Shown here: one piece after another, positions 27,820 through 36,665 of the stretch
Layout: the number at the start of each line of letters is the position of its first letter
Numbering within the stretch: the stretch's first letter is position 1
From: Catenulispora pinistramenti
GTDB taxonomy: Bacteria; Actinomycetota; Actinomycetes; Streptomycetales; Catenulisporaceae
Direction of reading: 5' to 3'
DNA: 59,429 bases
Assembly (NCBI RefSeq): GCF_018274385.1
Contig: NZ_JAAFYZ010000044.1
Coordinates: 1 to 59,429 of the forward strand
The notes under the pieces: model-generated
What the model saw: only the letters and a program-made list of their open reading frames with translations
The model's database searches: none
Told to the model about the DNA's origin: nothing
Program-made: the position numbers and the translations under genes

Positions 27820-28023
27820 TCAGACCGGGCGGACGTTCTCCGCCTGGGCGCCCTTCGGCCCCTGAGTAACCTCGAACTCGACGCGCTGGTTCTCCTCCAG
27901 CGAGCGGTAGCCGCTCGACTGGATGGCGGAGAAGTGCACGAACACGTCCGGGCCGCCCTCATCCTGGGCGATGAAGCCGAAGCCCTTCTCGGAGTTGAAC
28001 CACTTGACTGTCCCCTGAGCCAT
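27820..28023 (-). CDS. cspA: Cold shock domain protein
   Basis: This 67-aa single CSD protein has RNP1 KGFGFIAQ and RNP2 VFVHF and the usual start [15 protein letters not shown]. It is an RNA chaperone that keeps mRNA unfolded. The gene is monocistronic, with a strong terminator and a structured leader. Whether it is cold-induced or constitutive cannot be told, as actinobacteria carry several copies. Confidence 0.95.
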   Translation of the reverse strand: MAQGTVKWFNSEKGFGFIAQDEGGPDVFVHFSAIQSSGYRSLEENQRVEFEVTQGPKGAQAENVRPV

Positions 28024-28390
28024 CCTGCTCTCATTTCATACTTGAAGTGCTGTTGTCGGCCACTGGCCCCAGACGAGAATGGCCCGGCGGAATTAGTTCC
28101 GCTGGGCCTTTAACACCGCGAACTTTACGACCTTGGCTGCGAGTGTACGCGATCATTCCGGCCCCGGCGAGAGCGGAGATCATGCGGGGAGATCACGCTT
28201 CAGCCACGACTCGATCACGTCACGGGCCGCTCCGGCCGGCCCACCTGTCTCCCGCCACCGCCCGTTAAGAAGGCGCTACGCGTCGCAGTACCGACGGCGA
28301 CCACAGACCGTTCCGTCTGTGCCCCGGGCCGGGCCGCCGGGAGTCTAGGCTTGACACAAGAAAAACCGGCAGTCCAAAGGAGAACCGCCC
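28024..28390. other. Divergent leader region of csp and malic enzyme
   Basis: This 367-base gap has no gene. It carries the csp leader with a strong hairpin at 28081-28108, and on the right the malic-enzyme leader ending with AAAGGAGA. Short open frames on either strand lack coding signs. Confidence 0.6.
28081..28108. promoter_or_regulatory. Hairpin in the csp 5' leader
   Basis: GGCCCGGCGGAA-TTAG-TTCCGCTGGGCC is a 12-bp stem with one G-T wobble and a tetraloop, about 58 bases upstream of the csp ATG. In the csp transcript it would sit in the 5' leader, where cold shock genes often carry regulatory structure. On the plus strand TTTAA follows, so terminator activity in that direction is the alternative. 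Confidence 0.5.
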
Positions 28391-29803
28391 GTGTCCGCCT
28401 CGCCCAGCGTGTCCTATTCGATCACCGTCCGTCTGGAGGCACCCTCCTACGGCAACGCGGTGAGCGGGATCACCAGGGCGGTGGAGGACGCCGGCGGCGT
28501 CGTGACCGGCCTGGACGTCTCCGGCTCCGGGCGGGACCGGCTGCGGGTCGACGTCACGATCGCGGCCAGCAGCGAGGAGCACTCCCGGGCGATCACCGAG
28601 GAGCTGGCCAAGATCGAGGGGGTCGAGGTCGGCAAGGTCTCCGACCGGACCTTCCTGATGCACCTCGGCGGCAAGATCGAGATGAGCTCCAAGGTCGCGC
28701 TGCGCAACCGCGACGAGCTGTCCATGGCCTACACCCCCGGCGTCGCGCGGGTGTCGCTGGCCCTGGCCGAGAACCCCGGCGACGCCCGGCGCCTGACCAT
28801 CAAGCGCAACACCGTGGCCGTGGTCACCGACGGCTCGGCGGTGCTCGGGCTGGGCAACATCGGGCCGATCGCGGCGCTGCCGGTGATGGAGGGCAAGGCG
28901 GCGCTGTTCAAGCAGTTCGCCGGGGTGGACGCGTGGCCGCTGTGCCTGGACACGCAGGACACCGAGGAGATCATCATGGTGGTCAAGGCGATCGCCCCGG
29001 GCTTCGCCGGGATCAACCTGGAGGACATCAGCGCGCCCCGCTGCTTCGAGATCGAGCGCCGGCTGCGCGAGGAGCTGGACATCCCGGTCTTCCACGACGA
29101 CCAGCACGGCACCGCGATCGTGGTGCTGGCCGCGCTGACCAACGCGCTGAAGGTGGTCGGCAAGAAGCTCCAGGACGTGCGGATCGTCGGCTCCGGCGCG
29201 GGCGCGGCCGGCACCGCGATCCTCAAACTGCTGATCGCCGCCGGCGCCACCGACATCACGGTCGCCGACTACCACGGCGTCGTGCACGTCGGGCGCGCCG
29301 ACGTGAACGGCGGCGACGGCGACGGCGAGCTGCGCTGGGTCGCCGACCACACCAACCCCGGCAACCTCACCGGCACCCTGAAGGAGGCGCTGGCCGGGGC
29401 CGACGTCTTCATCGGCGTCTCCGCCCCGCGCATCCTCACCGGCGACGACATCGCGACCATGGCCCCCGGCGCGATCGTCTTCGCCCTGGCCAACCCGGAG
29501 CCCGAGGTGGACCCGGACGACGCGCTGGCGCACGCGGCCGTGGTGGCCACCGGCCGCAGCGACTACCCGAACCAGATCAACAACGTGCTGGCCTTCCCCG
29601 GCGTCTTCCGCGGCCTGATCGACGCGCAGTCCAACGACGTCACCCCCGAGGTGCTGGTCGCCGCGGCCCGGGCGATCGCCTCGGCGGTGCCGGACAGCGA
29701 CCTGAACCCCAGCTACATCGTGCCGAGCGTGTTCCACAAGGACCTGGCCAAGACCGTCGCGGAGGCCGTGGTCGCGGCGGTGAAGGGCGAGCAGGCGGAG
29801 TAG
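28391..29803 (+). CDS. Malic enzyme with N-terminal ACT domain
   Basis: This 470-aa enzyme decarboxylates malate to pyruvate with NAD(P). Residues 1-88 form an ACT-like regulatory domain (YSITVRLEAPSYGNAVSGIT). The catalytic part shows the Tyr motif ELSMAYTPGVARV, the Lys segment ALPVMEGKAALFKQFA, metal ligands in FHDDQHGTAIV and the nucleotide-binding GSGAGAAGTAI. The GTG start is supported by AAAGGAGA upstream. The ACT domain suggests allosteric control by an amino acid or other small ligand. Coenzyme preference is not assigned. Confidence 0.93.
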   Translation: MSASPSVSYSITVRLEAPSYGNAVSGITRAVEDAGGVVTGLDVSGSGRDRLRVDVTIAASSEEHSRAITEELAKIEGVEVGKVSDRTFLMHLGGKIEMSSKVALRNRDELSMAYTPGVARVSLALAENPGDARRLTIKRNTVAVVTDGSAVLGLGNIGPIAALPVMEGKAALFKQFAGVDAWPLCLDTQDTEEIIMVVKAIAPGFAGINLEDISAPRCFEIERRLREELDIPVFHDDQHGTAIVVLAALTNALKVVGKKLQDVRIVGSGAGAAGTAILKLLIAAGATDITVADYHGVVHVGRADVNGGDGDGELRWVADHTNPGNLTGTLKEALAGADVFIGVSAPRILTGDDIATMAPGAIVFALANPEPEVDPDDALAHAAVVATGRSDYPNQINNVLAFPGVFRGLIDAQSNDVTPEVLVAAARAIASAVPDSDLNPSYIVPSVFHKDLAKTVAEAVVAAVKGEQAE

Positions 29804-29919
29804 GGGAGTAGGGCGGGCAGGCGCCGAGCGCGCGCGACGTCGGCCGGGCGTACCGGCCGGGCGCACCGACCGGCGCCGAACCGTGGTCGGGGTGCGGATG
29901 CCGGAGTAGCGTCCGCACC

Positions 29920-30399
29920 ATGGGTACCGAGAAGAAAGCGGCGGGGCAGGCCCGGAAGCTGCCGGTACAAGGCCTGGTGAACGCACTCACCCGCGCGGCG
30001 TTGAGCACGCCGGGAGTGGCCAAGGGGATCGGCCGCGATCTGATCCTGCTGTACGTCTTCGGCCGCAAGAGCGGCAAGCGGTACGCCATCCCGATCGCCT
30101 ACATGGAGCACGACGGGAAGGTGCTGATCGGCACGCAGTTCGGCTGGGTCCGCAACCTGCGCACCGGCGACCCGATCCAGGTCCGGTACAAGGGGCGGCT
30201 GCGCTCGGCCGAGGTCGAGGTGGTGACGGACGCCGACCGGGTCGCCGAGCTCTACACGGTGATGTGCCGGGACAACCACGCGTTCGCGAAGTTCCACACC
30301 ATCGGGTTCGACGCCGCCGGGGAACCGGATCCGGACGCGGTGCGCGAGGCGGTGCGGCTCGGGGCCCGGGCGATCCTGCTGACCCCGCAGGTGGGGTAG
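29920..30399 (+). CDS. F420-dependent nitroreductase-like (DDN/DUF385) protein
   Basis: This 159-aa split-beta-barrel protein has the DDN family core: LLYVFGRKSGKRYAIPIAYM, then VLIGTQFGWVRNLRTGDPIQ. Relatives use deazaflavin F420 to reduce quinones or nitro compounds. It looks leaderless: TAGCGT at 29907-29912 lies 7 bases before the ATG and no Shine-Dalgarno is present. A hairpin follows the stop. Substrate unknown. Confidence 0.85.
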   Translation: MGTEKKAAGQARKLPVQGLVNALTRAALSTPGVAKGIGRDLILLYVFGRKSGKRYAIPIAYMEHDGKVLIGTQFGWVRNLRTGDPIQVRYKGRLRSAEVEVVTDADRVAELYTVMCRDNHAFAKFHTIGFDAAGEPDPDAVREAVRLGARAILLTPQVG

Positions 30400-30436
30400 C
30401 CGGGACAAAACCGGGTGAGCCGCGGCGGAACATGAA

Positions 30437-30472
30437 GCACGGCGGCCGCGAATCGAATCGCGACCGCCGTGC
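30437..30472 (+). terminator. Hairpin after the DDN-like gene
   Basis: GCACGGCGG pairs with CCGCCGTGC, and CGCGA with TCGCG inside, with one C-A mismatch between the stems. It lies 38 bases past the stop at 30399. Confidence 0.7.
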
Positions 30473-30695
30473 CCGTGGCCGTGGGAGTGCCCCTTGCCCG
30501 CCCTCGCCGTCGCGGATCTGCACATGGTGGTGAGGTGTGCCCGGTGCGTTGTTACCTGTGCGCCGTGCTGGGCTCAGTTGTGAAGTGGGGAGTCGAACCC
30601 CGCACTGCCCTTCGTGCGCCAGCGGTGAGCCGAGATTTCCCCGTCGGCTCGTCGGGTTCGTGCCCGCCTCCGCGACGGTTACCTGCTCCACACGG

Positions 30696-31382
30696 TCAGT
30701 CCAGAAGGTCGACCTCCCAGTTCGCGCGCTGGATCCGGACGTCGAGCTCGCGGATCTGGCGGCTCAGTGCGTCGCCCTGGGCCCGTAGCGTCGCGACCGG
30801 CAGCGCGGACAGCATCTTCAGCTCCGAGCGCAGTTGGCGCTGGTACCCGGCGGACTTCCCGGCGGCGGCGTCGGCCGCCGCGGTGATCACCGAGTGCCGC
30901 AGCCGCAGGGTGTCGCGGCGGGCCAGGGCGTCGCTGAGGGTGCCGGGCGAGCCGTTGCCGGCGGAGTTGCCGCCGGCGGGACCGTTGCCAGCCGAGTTGC
31001 CGCCGGCAGAACCGTTGCCGGCAGAACCGTTGCCGGCAGAACCGTTGCCGGCCGAGCTGTTGTCGGCCGAGTCGCTGTCGCCCGAGCTGTTGTCGGCCGA
31101 GTCGCTGTCGCCCGAGCGGTTGCCAGTCGAGTCGCTGCCGGCCGAGCCGCCATCGGCGCCGCCGTCCGGTCCGAGTACCGCCGCGGCGTTGGTGCGGTTG
31201 ATCCGCCGCACCAACGACTCGAACTCGTCCAGCACCGCTCCGGTCTCGGACAGCAGCGCGGCGGCGTCCTCGGACGGCTCCTCGCCCTCCTGATACCGGG
31301 CGTTGGCGACGATCCGTGCCTTGAGCTGCTCGATCCGGCGCGCGGCGTCCGCGCGCAGCGCCAGCGCCTCGGCCAGTTTCAC
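30696..31382 (-). CDS. DIP1984-like protein with internal repeat insertion
   Basis: This 228-aa helical protein resembles the DIP1984 family. The conserved N-terminal part includes KLAEALALRADAARRIEQLK and FESLVRRINRTNAA, and the C-terminal part ALARRDTLRLRHSVITAAAD. Between them, residues about 75-145 are a Gly/Ser/Asn/Asp-rich insert built from 5- and 10-residue repeats (SAGNG; GDSDSADNSS). That insert is absent from the usual family fold. The GTG start overlaps the murA stop (GTGA), so it is co-translated with murA. The family has no established function. Confidence 0.85.
   Translation of the reverse strand: MKLAEALALRADAARRIEQLKARIVANARYQEGEEPSEDAAALLSETGAVLDEFESLVRRINRTNAAAVLGPDGGADGGSAGSDSTGNRSGDSDSADNSSGDSDSADNSSAGNGSAGNGSAGNGSAGGNSAGNGPAGGNSAGNGSPGTLSDALARRDTLRLRHSVITAAADAAAGKSAGYQRQLRSELKMLSALPVATLRAQGDALSRQIRELDVRIQRANWEVDLLD
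30964..31143. repeat. 15/30-bp coding tandem repeat in the DIP1984-like gene
   Basis: Two 30-base units (30964-31023), two 15-base units GAACCGTTGCCGGCM (31024-31053) and three 30-base units (31054-31143) follow one another without a break in frame. All have a 5-codon period. Confidence 0.85.
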
Positions 31383-32749
31383 GCCCCGAGGCCCAGTTCC
31401 ACGTCCGCGCCCAGCGCCGAGAGCTTCGCCTCGAAGTCCTCGTAGCCGCGGCGGATCAGGCTGATGCCGTGCACCGTGGACGTGCCCTGCGCGGCGAGCG
31501 CGGCGATCAGGTAGCTGAAGCCGGCGCGCAGATCGGGGATGGTCAGTTCGGCGCCGTGCAGCTTGGTCGGGCCGGAGATGACCGCCGAGTGCATGAAGTT
31601 GCGCTGGCCGAAGCGGCAGGCGCTGCCGCCCAGGCACTCCCGGTACAGCTGGATCTGGGCGCCCATCCGGTTCAGCGCGTCGGTGAAGCCCAGCCGCTGC
31701 TCGTAGACCGTCTCGTGGATGATCGACAGACCGTGGGCCTGGGTCAGGGCCACCACCAGCGGCTGCTGCCAGTCGGTGGACAGGCCCGGGTAGACGTCGG
31801 TCTCCAGGGCCAGGGCGCGCATCTGGCCGCCGGAGTGCCAGAACCGGATCGAGGGCTCGCCGGGGGTGTCGTCGACCTCGAAGTCTCCCCCTATGCGCCG
31901 GAAGACGTTGAGGAACGTCATCATCTCGCCCTGGGCGGCGCCGATCACCCGGATGTCGCCGCCGGTGGCCAGGGCCGCGCAGGCCCAGGAGGCGGTCTCC
32001 AGCCGGTCGGGGATGGCGCGGTGGGTGAAGCCGCCGAGCTGGTCCACGCCGATGATCCGGATCACCCGGCCGTTGTGCACGGAGATGATCGCGCCCATCT
32101 TCTGCAGCACCGCGATCAGGTCCACGATCTCCGGCTCGGTGGCGGCGTTGGAGAGCTCTGTCACGCCCTCGGCCAGCACCGCGGTCAGCAGCACCTGCTC
32201 GGTGGCGCCGACGCTGGGGTAGGGCAGCCGGATCTGGGTGCCGCGCAGCCGTTCGGGAGCCGAGATCAGCAGCCCCTCGGGGCGCTTCTCGACCACCGCG
32301 CCGAAGGCCCGCAGGGCGTCCAGGTGGAAGTCGATCGGCCGGTCGCCGATCTTGCAGCCGCCCAGGTCCGGGATGAAGGCCCGGCCCAGCCGGTGCAGCA
32401 GCGGGCCGCAGAACAGGACCGGGATCCGGCTGGTGCCGGCGTGCGCCTCGACCGCGGTGTCACTGGCCTGCTCGACCGAGGCCGGGTCCAGGATCAGGGT
32501 GTCGCTCGGCTCTCCGTCGGGCCCGGGGGCTCCGCGGGTGACCGAGACTCCGTGCGCCTCCAACAGACCGGTGACGATCCGGACGTCGGAGATCTGCGGC
32601 ACGTTGTGCAGCACCGAGGTCCCGTGTCCGAGCAGCGCGGCCACCATCGCTTTGGGAACCAGGTTTTTCGCCCCTCGGACCCGGACCTCCCCGGACAGGG
32701 CGGTACCGCCGTGCACAGTCAGGACGTCGGAAGCGGTGCTCAGCTCCAT
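31379..32749 (-). CDS. murA: UDP-N-acetylglucosamine 1-carboxyvinyltransferase
   Basis: This 456-aa cytoplasmic enzyme performs the first committed step of peptidoglycan synthesis, transferring enolpyruvate from PEP to UDP-GlcNAc. The motif RGAKNLVPKAM contains K28-N29, and the fosfomycin-reactive Cys is present as GGCKIGDRPIDFH (C132). The repeat units are complete to the end. The start has GTGGAGA just upstream and a perfect inverted repeat lies 29 bases before it. It overlaps the DIP1984-like gene, so cell-wall work and that unknown protein are co-expressed. Whether a second murA exists elsewhere is unknown. Confidence 0.93.
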   Translation of the reverse strand: MELSTASDVLTVHGGTALSGEVRVRGAKNLVPKAMVAALLGHGTSVLHNVPQISDVRIVTGLLEAHGVSVTRGAPGPDGEPSDTLILDPASVEQASDTAVEAHAGTSRIPVLFCGPLLHRLGRAFIPDLGGCKIGDRPIDFHLDALRAFGAVVEKRPEGLLISAPERLRGTQIRLPYPSVGATEQVLLTAVLAEGVTELSNAATEPEIVDLIAVLQKMGAIISVHNGRVIRIIGVDQLGGFTHRAIPDRLETASWACAALATGGDIRVIGAAQGEMMTFLNVFRRIGGDFEVDDTPGEPSIRFWHSGGQMRALALETDVYPGLSTDWQQPLVVALTQAHGLSIIHETVYEQRLGFTDALNRMGAQIQLYRECLGGSACRFGQRNFMHSAVISGPTKLHGAELTIPDLRAGFSYLIAALAAQGTSTVHGISLIRRGYEDFEAKLSALGADVELGLGA

Positions 32750-33074
32750 GGTTCTCCACTGGGTGTGTGCTTCGGACCGTTCCGCCGGGGCTGCGGAACG
32801 GGGCGGAACGGGGCGGGGCGGCGGCCGGTCCAGGGTACTCGAACACCGGGCGCATGCGGTCGAAGCTCGCGAAGATCACAGTTCGTGCGTCAGGTGTCGG
32901 CCCGGGCGGACCCGGTGCGGGACAACAGGACGTACTGGTTCGAACGCTGAGTGTCGCCGATCCGGGACGGACGCGGGCGCGGAAGGTCAACAGAGCGTCA
33001 AGAGGCGGTCGCGGACGCGCGGGCCTTGGGGCAAAAGGCGCCAGCGGGGGTCCGGGTGCGGGATCATGTGTGCC
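32750..33074. other. Divergent murA-yqgE gap
   Basis: No gene in these 325 bases. Near the murA start there is a perfect inverted repeat (32778-32800) and a GGAACGGGGC direct repeat (32795-32814). No clear promoter was found for yqgE. Confidence 0.6.
32778..32800. promoter_or_regulatory. Inverted repeat before murA
   Basis: CGTTCCGC-CGGGGCT-GCGGAACG is a perfect 8-bp inverted repeat with a 7-base spacer, 29 bases before the murA ATG. It could be an operator or a leader hairpin. Confidence 0.5.
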
Positions 33075-33692
33075 ATGACGGACGCAGGGCGCGACGCGGG
33101 GGAGCAGGACGGCGGCAGAGTGCCGCTGGAGCGGCTGACCGGCAAACTGCTGGTCGCCACCACGGTCCTGGTCGACCCCAACTTCGACCGCACGGTGGTG
33201 CTGGTCGTCGACCACGACGACGACGGCACCCTGGGCGTCGTCCTCAACCGGCCCGGCAGCCTGGACGTCGAGGACGTGCTGGAGACCTGGGCGCCGCTGG
33301 CGGCCGAGCCTCCCACGGTGTTCCTGGGCGGGCCGGTGGCACTGGACTCGGCGCTGGGCATCGCCTGTGTGCGGCCGGAAGCGGCGGTACCCGGCGAGGA
33401 GCCGCTGGGCTGGCGCCAGTTCTCCGGCCGGCTGGGCCTGGTCGACCTGGACGCCCCGCCGGAGGTGCTGGCCCCGGACCTGACCGCGCTGCGGATCTTC
33501 GCCGGCTACGCCGGCTGGGGCCCCGGGCAGCTGGCCGGGGAGCTGGCGCAGCGGGCCTGGTACGTGGTCGAGCCGGAGCTGGCCGACGTGTTCACCACCG
33601 AGCCGGAGGAGCTGTGGCGCAAGGTGCTGCGGCGGCAGGGCGGGCCGATCGCGATGGTGGCGAACTGGACCGAGGACCCTGATCTCAATTGA
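33075..33692 (+). CDS. YqgE/AlgH-family protein
   Basis: This 205-aa protein carries the family pattern: LTGKLLVATTVLVDPNFDRT, GVVLNRPGSLDVEDVL, VFLGGPVALDSALGI and RIFAGYAGWGPGQLAGE. The structure is known in the family but the biochemical role is not settled. The ATG at 33075 directly precedes the conserved part. A 23-bp repeat spans the end of the gene including its stop. Confidence 0.9.
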   Translation: MTDAGRDAGEQDGGRVPLERLTGKLLVATTVLVDPNFDRTVVLVVDHDDDGTLGVVLNRPGSLDVEDVLETWAPLAAEPPTVFLGGPVALDSALGIACVRPEAAVPGEEPLGWRQFSGRLGLVDLDAPPEVLAPDLTALRIFAGYAGWGPGQLAGELAQRAWYVVEPELADVFTTEPEELWRKVLRRQGGPIAMVANWTEDPDLN

Positions 33693-33745
33693 CCGAGGGC
33701 TCTGATCCCGATGAGCTGAGGGCTCTGATCTCAATTAGCTGAGAT
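33677..33745. repeat. Three 23-bp repeats across the yqgE stop codon
   Basis: Units 33677-33699, 33700-33722 and 33723-33745 share the pattern CTCTGATCYCRATKAGCTGAG. The first includes the last codons and TGA of yqgE, so the repeat grew from, or into, the coding end. Confidence 0.75.
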
Positions 33746-33861
33746 GTAACCCGCTCCAGAGCCCGGCACCGCGGTCGGTCCGCGGCGCCGGGCCCTTGAG
33801 CGTGTGCGGGTACTCGTGTGCGCTACTGCCGCGCGCTGCTGCCGTACGCCAACGCCGCGCG

Positions 33862-34743
33862 CTACTGCGAGGAGCTGAGCCCGGAGGTGATGGCCTTCAT
33901 GCTCGGGATCTCCGACCCGACAGCGCCGGTCTTGAGCAGGATGCCGTAGAGCACCACCGCGAGCCCCAGCACCAGCGCGGCCTGCGCGAACGAGCGCGAC
34001 CGCAGCTTGTTCCTCCGCGCCGTCCACAGCCCCAGCACCAACAGCGCCAACAGCACCGCGACCAGGCCCAGGATGATGTGCGCCCAGGACTGGTAGGAGA
34101 CCCAGTCCCGCTGCACGCCGAACGGGTCCTGCTTGGTGCGCGGCACGTTGTTCTTGAAGTCCGACCAGGTCCGGGCCGCGTCGTGGGCCTGGACCAGCGG
34201 GTTGACCAGCAGGTACGCACCGGCCGCCAGGGCCGCCACGACCAGCGCCAGGACCGCGGCGGCGTCGATGCCCGGCAGGAAGGTGGCCGCGACGCCGGTG
34301 TTCGGGGCGTTCGGGTCCACCGGCTCGGCGAACCCGGCTTCTTCCTCGGTCGGTTCGACCCACGGGTTCTCGGAGAGGCCGCCGGTCGCCGGGTTCTGCG
34401 TCACCGGTGATTCGGCGCCGGGCTGGACGGAACCGGGCTGGACGGAACCGGGCTGGGCGGAACCGGGCTGGACGGAACCGGGCTGGGCGGAGCCGCCGGA
34501 TTCGCCCGGCTCGGTGGCGGACTTCGCGGCCGAGACTGCCTCGGACTTCGCGGTCTCGGCCTGGGCCGCCCCGGACTTCGCAGCCCCAGACCCCGCTGCC
34601 TCAGACTTCGCAGAGTCGGTGGCCGACTGGGCCGCAGGCGTCTGAGACGGTGTCGGCTGCGCCGGCGTCGAGGGCTGGCCGATCGGACCGCCAGGGGGCT
34701 GGCCGGCGTTCGGGTCCGGCGGGGTATTCGGGTTCTCGGTCAC
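33862..34743 (-). CDS. Proline/alanine-rich membrane protein of unknown function
   Basis: This 293-aa protein begins with about 150 residues rich in Pro, Ala, Ser, Gln and Thr, including SAQPGSVQPG repeats. Three hydrophobic helices follow (AAVLALVVAALAAGAYLLV, HIILGLVAVLLALLVLGLW, AALVLGLAVVLYGILL). Between the first two is a soluble part with DAARTWSDFKNNVP. The GTG at 34743 is chosen as it begins VTENPNTPPDPN; the longer frame is without support. No family recognised. The low-complexity arm is probably cytoplasmic. Confidence 0.75.
   Translation of the reverse strand: MTENPNTPPDPNAGQPPGGPIGQPSTPAQPTPSQTPAAQSATDSAKSEAAGSGAAKSGAAQAETAKSEAVSAAKSATEPGESGGSAQPGSVQPGSAQPGSVQPGSVQPGAESPVTQNPATGGLSENPWVEPTEEEAGFAEPVDPNAPNTGVAATFLPGIDAAAVLALVVAALAAGAYLLVNPLVQAHDAARTWSDFKNNVPRTKQDPFGVQRDWVSYQSWAHIILGLVAVLLALLVLGLWTARRNKLRSRSFAQAALVLGLAVVLYGILLKTGAVGSEIPSMKAITSGLSSSQ
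34420..34494. repeat. Five 15-bp coding repeats (GGGCTGGACGGAACC)
   Basis: Units start at 34420, 34435, 34450, 34465 and 34480, differing by one or two bases. They encode the SVQPG/SAQPG repeat at residues about 84-108 of the membrane protein on the minus strand. Confidence 0.85.
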
Positions 34744-34831
34744 AGTATCAGTCCATTCATAGCGGTTCGCTCCATTGTGACCGCTTGGTAGCCCGCAACC
34801 GGGGGCGGCGCGCGGCGCCGGAACCTGCCCC

Positions 34832-34860
34832 TTGTTTGCTACCCGCAGGTAAGTCATATT
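34832..34860 (+). promoter_or_regulatory. Promoter of the SGNH-lectin gene
   Basis: TTGTTT (34832-34837), 17 bases, CATATT (34855-34860). The leader to the GTG at 34917 is about 50 bases and carries TAGGAG as ribosome binding site. Confidence 0.5.
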
Positions 34861-34916
34861 TGAGGAATCGTCATGTTCCACCTCCGAAGCACCTCCCCAC
34901 CTGCTAGGAGCACTTT

Positions 34917-36572
34917 GTGAACAGACCCCTCATCGCCCTGCTCGCGGCCACGGCGCTCACCGGCGCACTGGTGTCCGCCTGGAGCGGCACCGCCCAGGCC
35001 ACCGCGCCCCCGGCGGGCGCCGCGGCCACCCCCGCGGCCACCCACACCGGCGCGGCGGCCATCGTCGCGATGGGCGACAGCGCCATCTCCGGCGAGGGCT
35101 CCGGGACCGACACCAGCGACGGCTACGTCGCCGGCACCGACGGGCCCAGCGACTACTGCCACCGCAGCACCAAGTCCGAGATCTTCGACACCGGCCTGTC
35201 CGGGCTCACCCCCTTCGACATCGCCTGCTCCGGCGCGCAGACCGGGGACATCGCCTCGCTGCCGCAGTACTCCGCGGTCACCGGCAGCGGCGGCGGCGAC
35301 TACGGCGAGGCGAAGCAGGACACGCAGTTGGCCACGATCGCCGGGTCGAACGACGTGAAGATGGTCGTGCTGACCATCGGCGCCAACGACGACTTCGAGT
35401 TCACGCAGATCATGGAGTCCTGCCTCAACCAGTACTTCCCGATCCCGCAGTCCACCGGCTGCCGGGACACCATCGGCACCGCTGAGATCCAGCGGCGTGC
35501 GGCGGCCGTGCAGCCGAAGGTGATCGCGGCGATCGAGGACGTCCGGCAGACGATGCGCGACGCCGGGTACGCCGACTCGGACTACCAGCTCGTCTTCCAG
35601 TCCTACTTCACGCCGATCACCCCGGACCTGCGCTCGGGCATCGACAACTACGCGAGCAAGGTCGCCAACGGCTGCCCGGCCTTCACCGAGGACCTGGCCT
35701 GGGGCCACAACCTGGTCGTCCCGCTGTTCTCCGACGCGCTGCGGCACGCCGCCGAGCAGGTGCCCGGCGTGCGCTACCTGGACCAGCGCCGGGTCAGCTA
35801 CGGCCACGAGGTCTGCGCGGAGATGACCACTTCGCCGTATGAGTACACCAACGGCGACGTCATCGACACCTCGGAGATGACCCGCAACGGCTGCGACCAG
35901 AAGGTCCTGTTCGGCGGCCTGATCTGCATGGACGAGATCCGGCAGTCCTACCACCTGCGGGTGGCCGGGTACGAGGGCGAGGGCGCGTGCCTGGGCGACT
36001 TCTACGGATCGGCGAACCCTGAGTCGTACTGCACCCTGGACCAGCAGGACGGCACCACCGTCCGGCCGCTGACCCCCGGGCAGCCCTGGATGGACCAGGT
36101 CGACGACGGCGGCTGGTTCCAGCTGACCAGCAAGGCCAGCGGCAACGTCTGGGACTTCTCCGGCGGCGGCACCGACGGCGACTCGACCAACGGCCGGCCG
36201 CTGATCACCTACTCCACCACCGGCGGGCTGAACCAGTCCTTCGTCACCGAGATCAAGTCCGACGGCTCCTACGAGGTCGACTACAGCGGCAACCGCAACA
36301 TGTGCCTGGACGCGACCGGCGGGACGGCTGCGGCCGGAGTGAAGCTGGAGCAGTGGGCCTGCACCGGCAACGCCAACCAGCACTGGTTCTTCAAGCCCGA
36401 GGGCGGCGGCTACTACGCGGTGGCCTCGGCACAGAACCAGAACCTGGTCGCCACGATCGGCGGCTCGACTGACGGCTCCGGCAACCCGGAGATCGAGTTG
36501 CAGCCCTACACCGGAGCCGCGAACCAGCTCTGGCAGCTCAACGAGTTGGGGATCGTTTACCTGCACGGCTGA
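34917..36572 (+). CDS. Secreted SGNH-family hydrolase with C-terminal ricin-type lectin domain
   Basis: This 551-aa exported protein starts with a signal peptide (VNRPLIALLAATALTGALV, cleavage near AQA). The SGNH part shows block I GDSAISGEG, the Asn-containing GAND motif in LTIGANDDFEF, and a block V-like RQSYHLRVAGY. From about residue 390, after WMDQVDDGGWFQL, a ricin-B-like trefoil has repeats ending in QSF, QHWFF and QLWQL. An esterase or lipase acting on polysaccharide-linked or lipid substrates, targeted by the lectin, is the best guess. Start supported by TAGGAG. Confidence 0.87.
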   Translation: MNRPLIALLAATALTGALVSAWSGTAQATAPPAGAAATPAATHTGAAAIVAMGDSAISGEGSGTDTSDGYVAGTDGPSDYCHRSTKSEIFDTGLSGLTPFDIACSGAQTGDIASLPQYSAVTGSGGGDYGEAKQDTQLATIAGSNDVKMVVLTIGANDDFEFTQIMESCLNQYFPIPQSTGCRDTIGTAEIQRRAAAVQPKVIAAIEDVRQTMRDAGYADSDYQLVFQSYFTPITPDLRSGIDNYASKVANGCPAFTEDLAWGHNLVVPLFSDALRHAAEQVPGVRYLDQRRVSYGHEVCAEMTTSPYEYTNGDVIDTSEMTRNGCDQKVLFGGLICMDEIRQSYHLRVAGYEGEGACLGDFYGSANPESYCTLDQQDGTTVRPLTPGQPWMDQVDDGGWFQLTSKASGNVWDFSGGGTDGDSTNGRPLITYSTTGGLNQSFVTEIKSDGSYEVDYSGNRNMCLDATGGTAAAGVKLEQWACTGNANQHWFFKPEGGGYYAVASAQNQNLVATIGGSTDGSGNPEIELQPYTGAANQLWQLNELGIVYLHG

Positions 36573-36665
36573 CGCATCCAGCGTGTGACCTGCAGGTAAC
36601 GATCCAGTGCCGCGTCGCGCCGCGGGCGCTGCTCGCCGGTGGCGGCGCGGCATAGACTCAAGAGC

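Noticed and set aside
30585..30615. Second tRNA-like T-arm (GGGGTTCGACTCCCC on the minus strand)
   Set aside because: Flanks do not fit an acceptor stem of any tRNA I can name and CCA-like end is missing; likely chance hairpin.
34744..34916. Riboswitch in the leader of the SGNH-lectin gene
   Set aside because: The predicted leader is only about 50 bases and shows no conserved riboswitch core.
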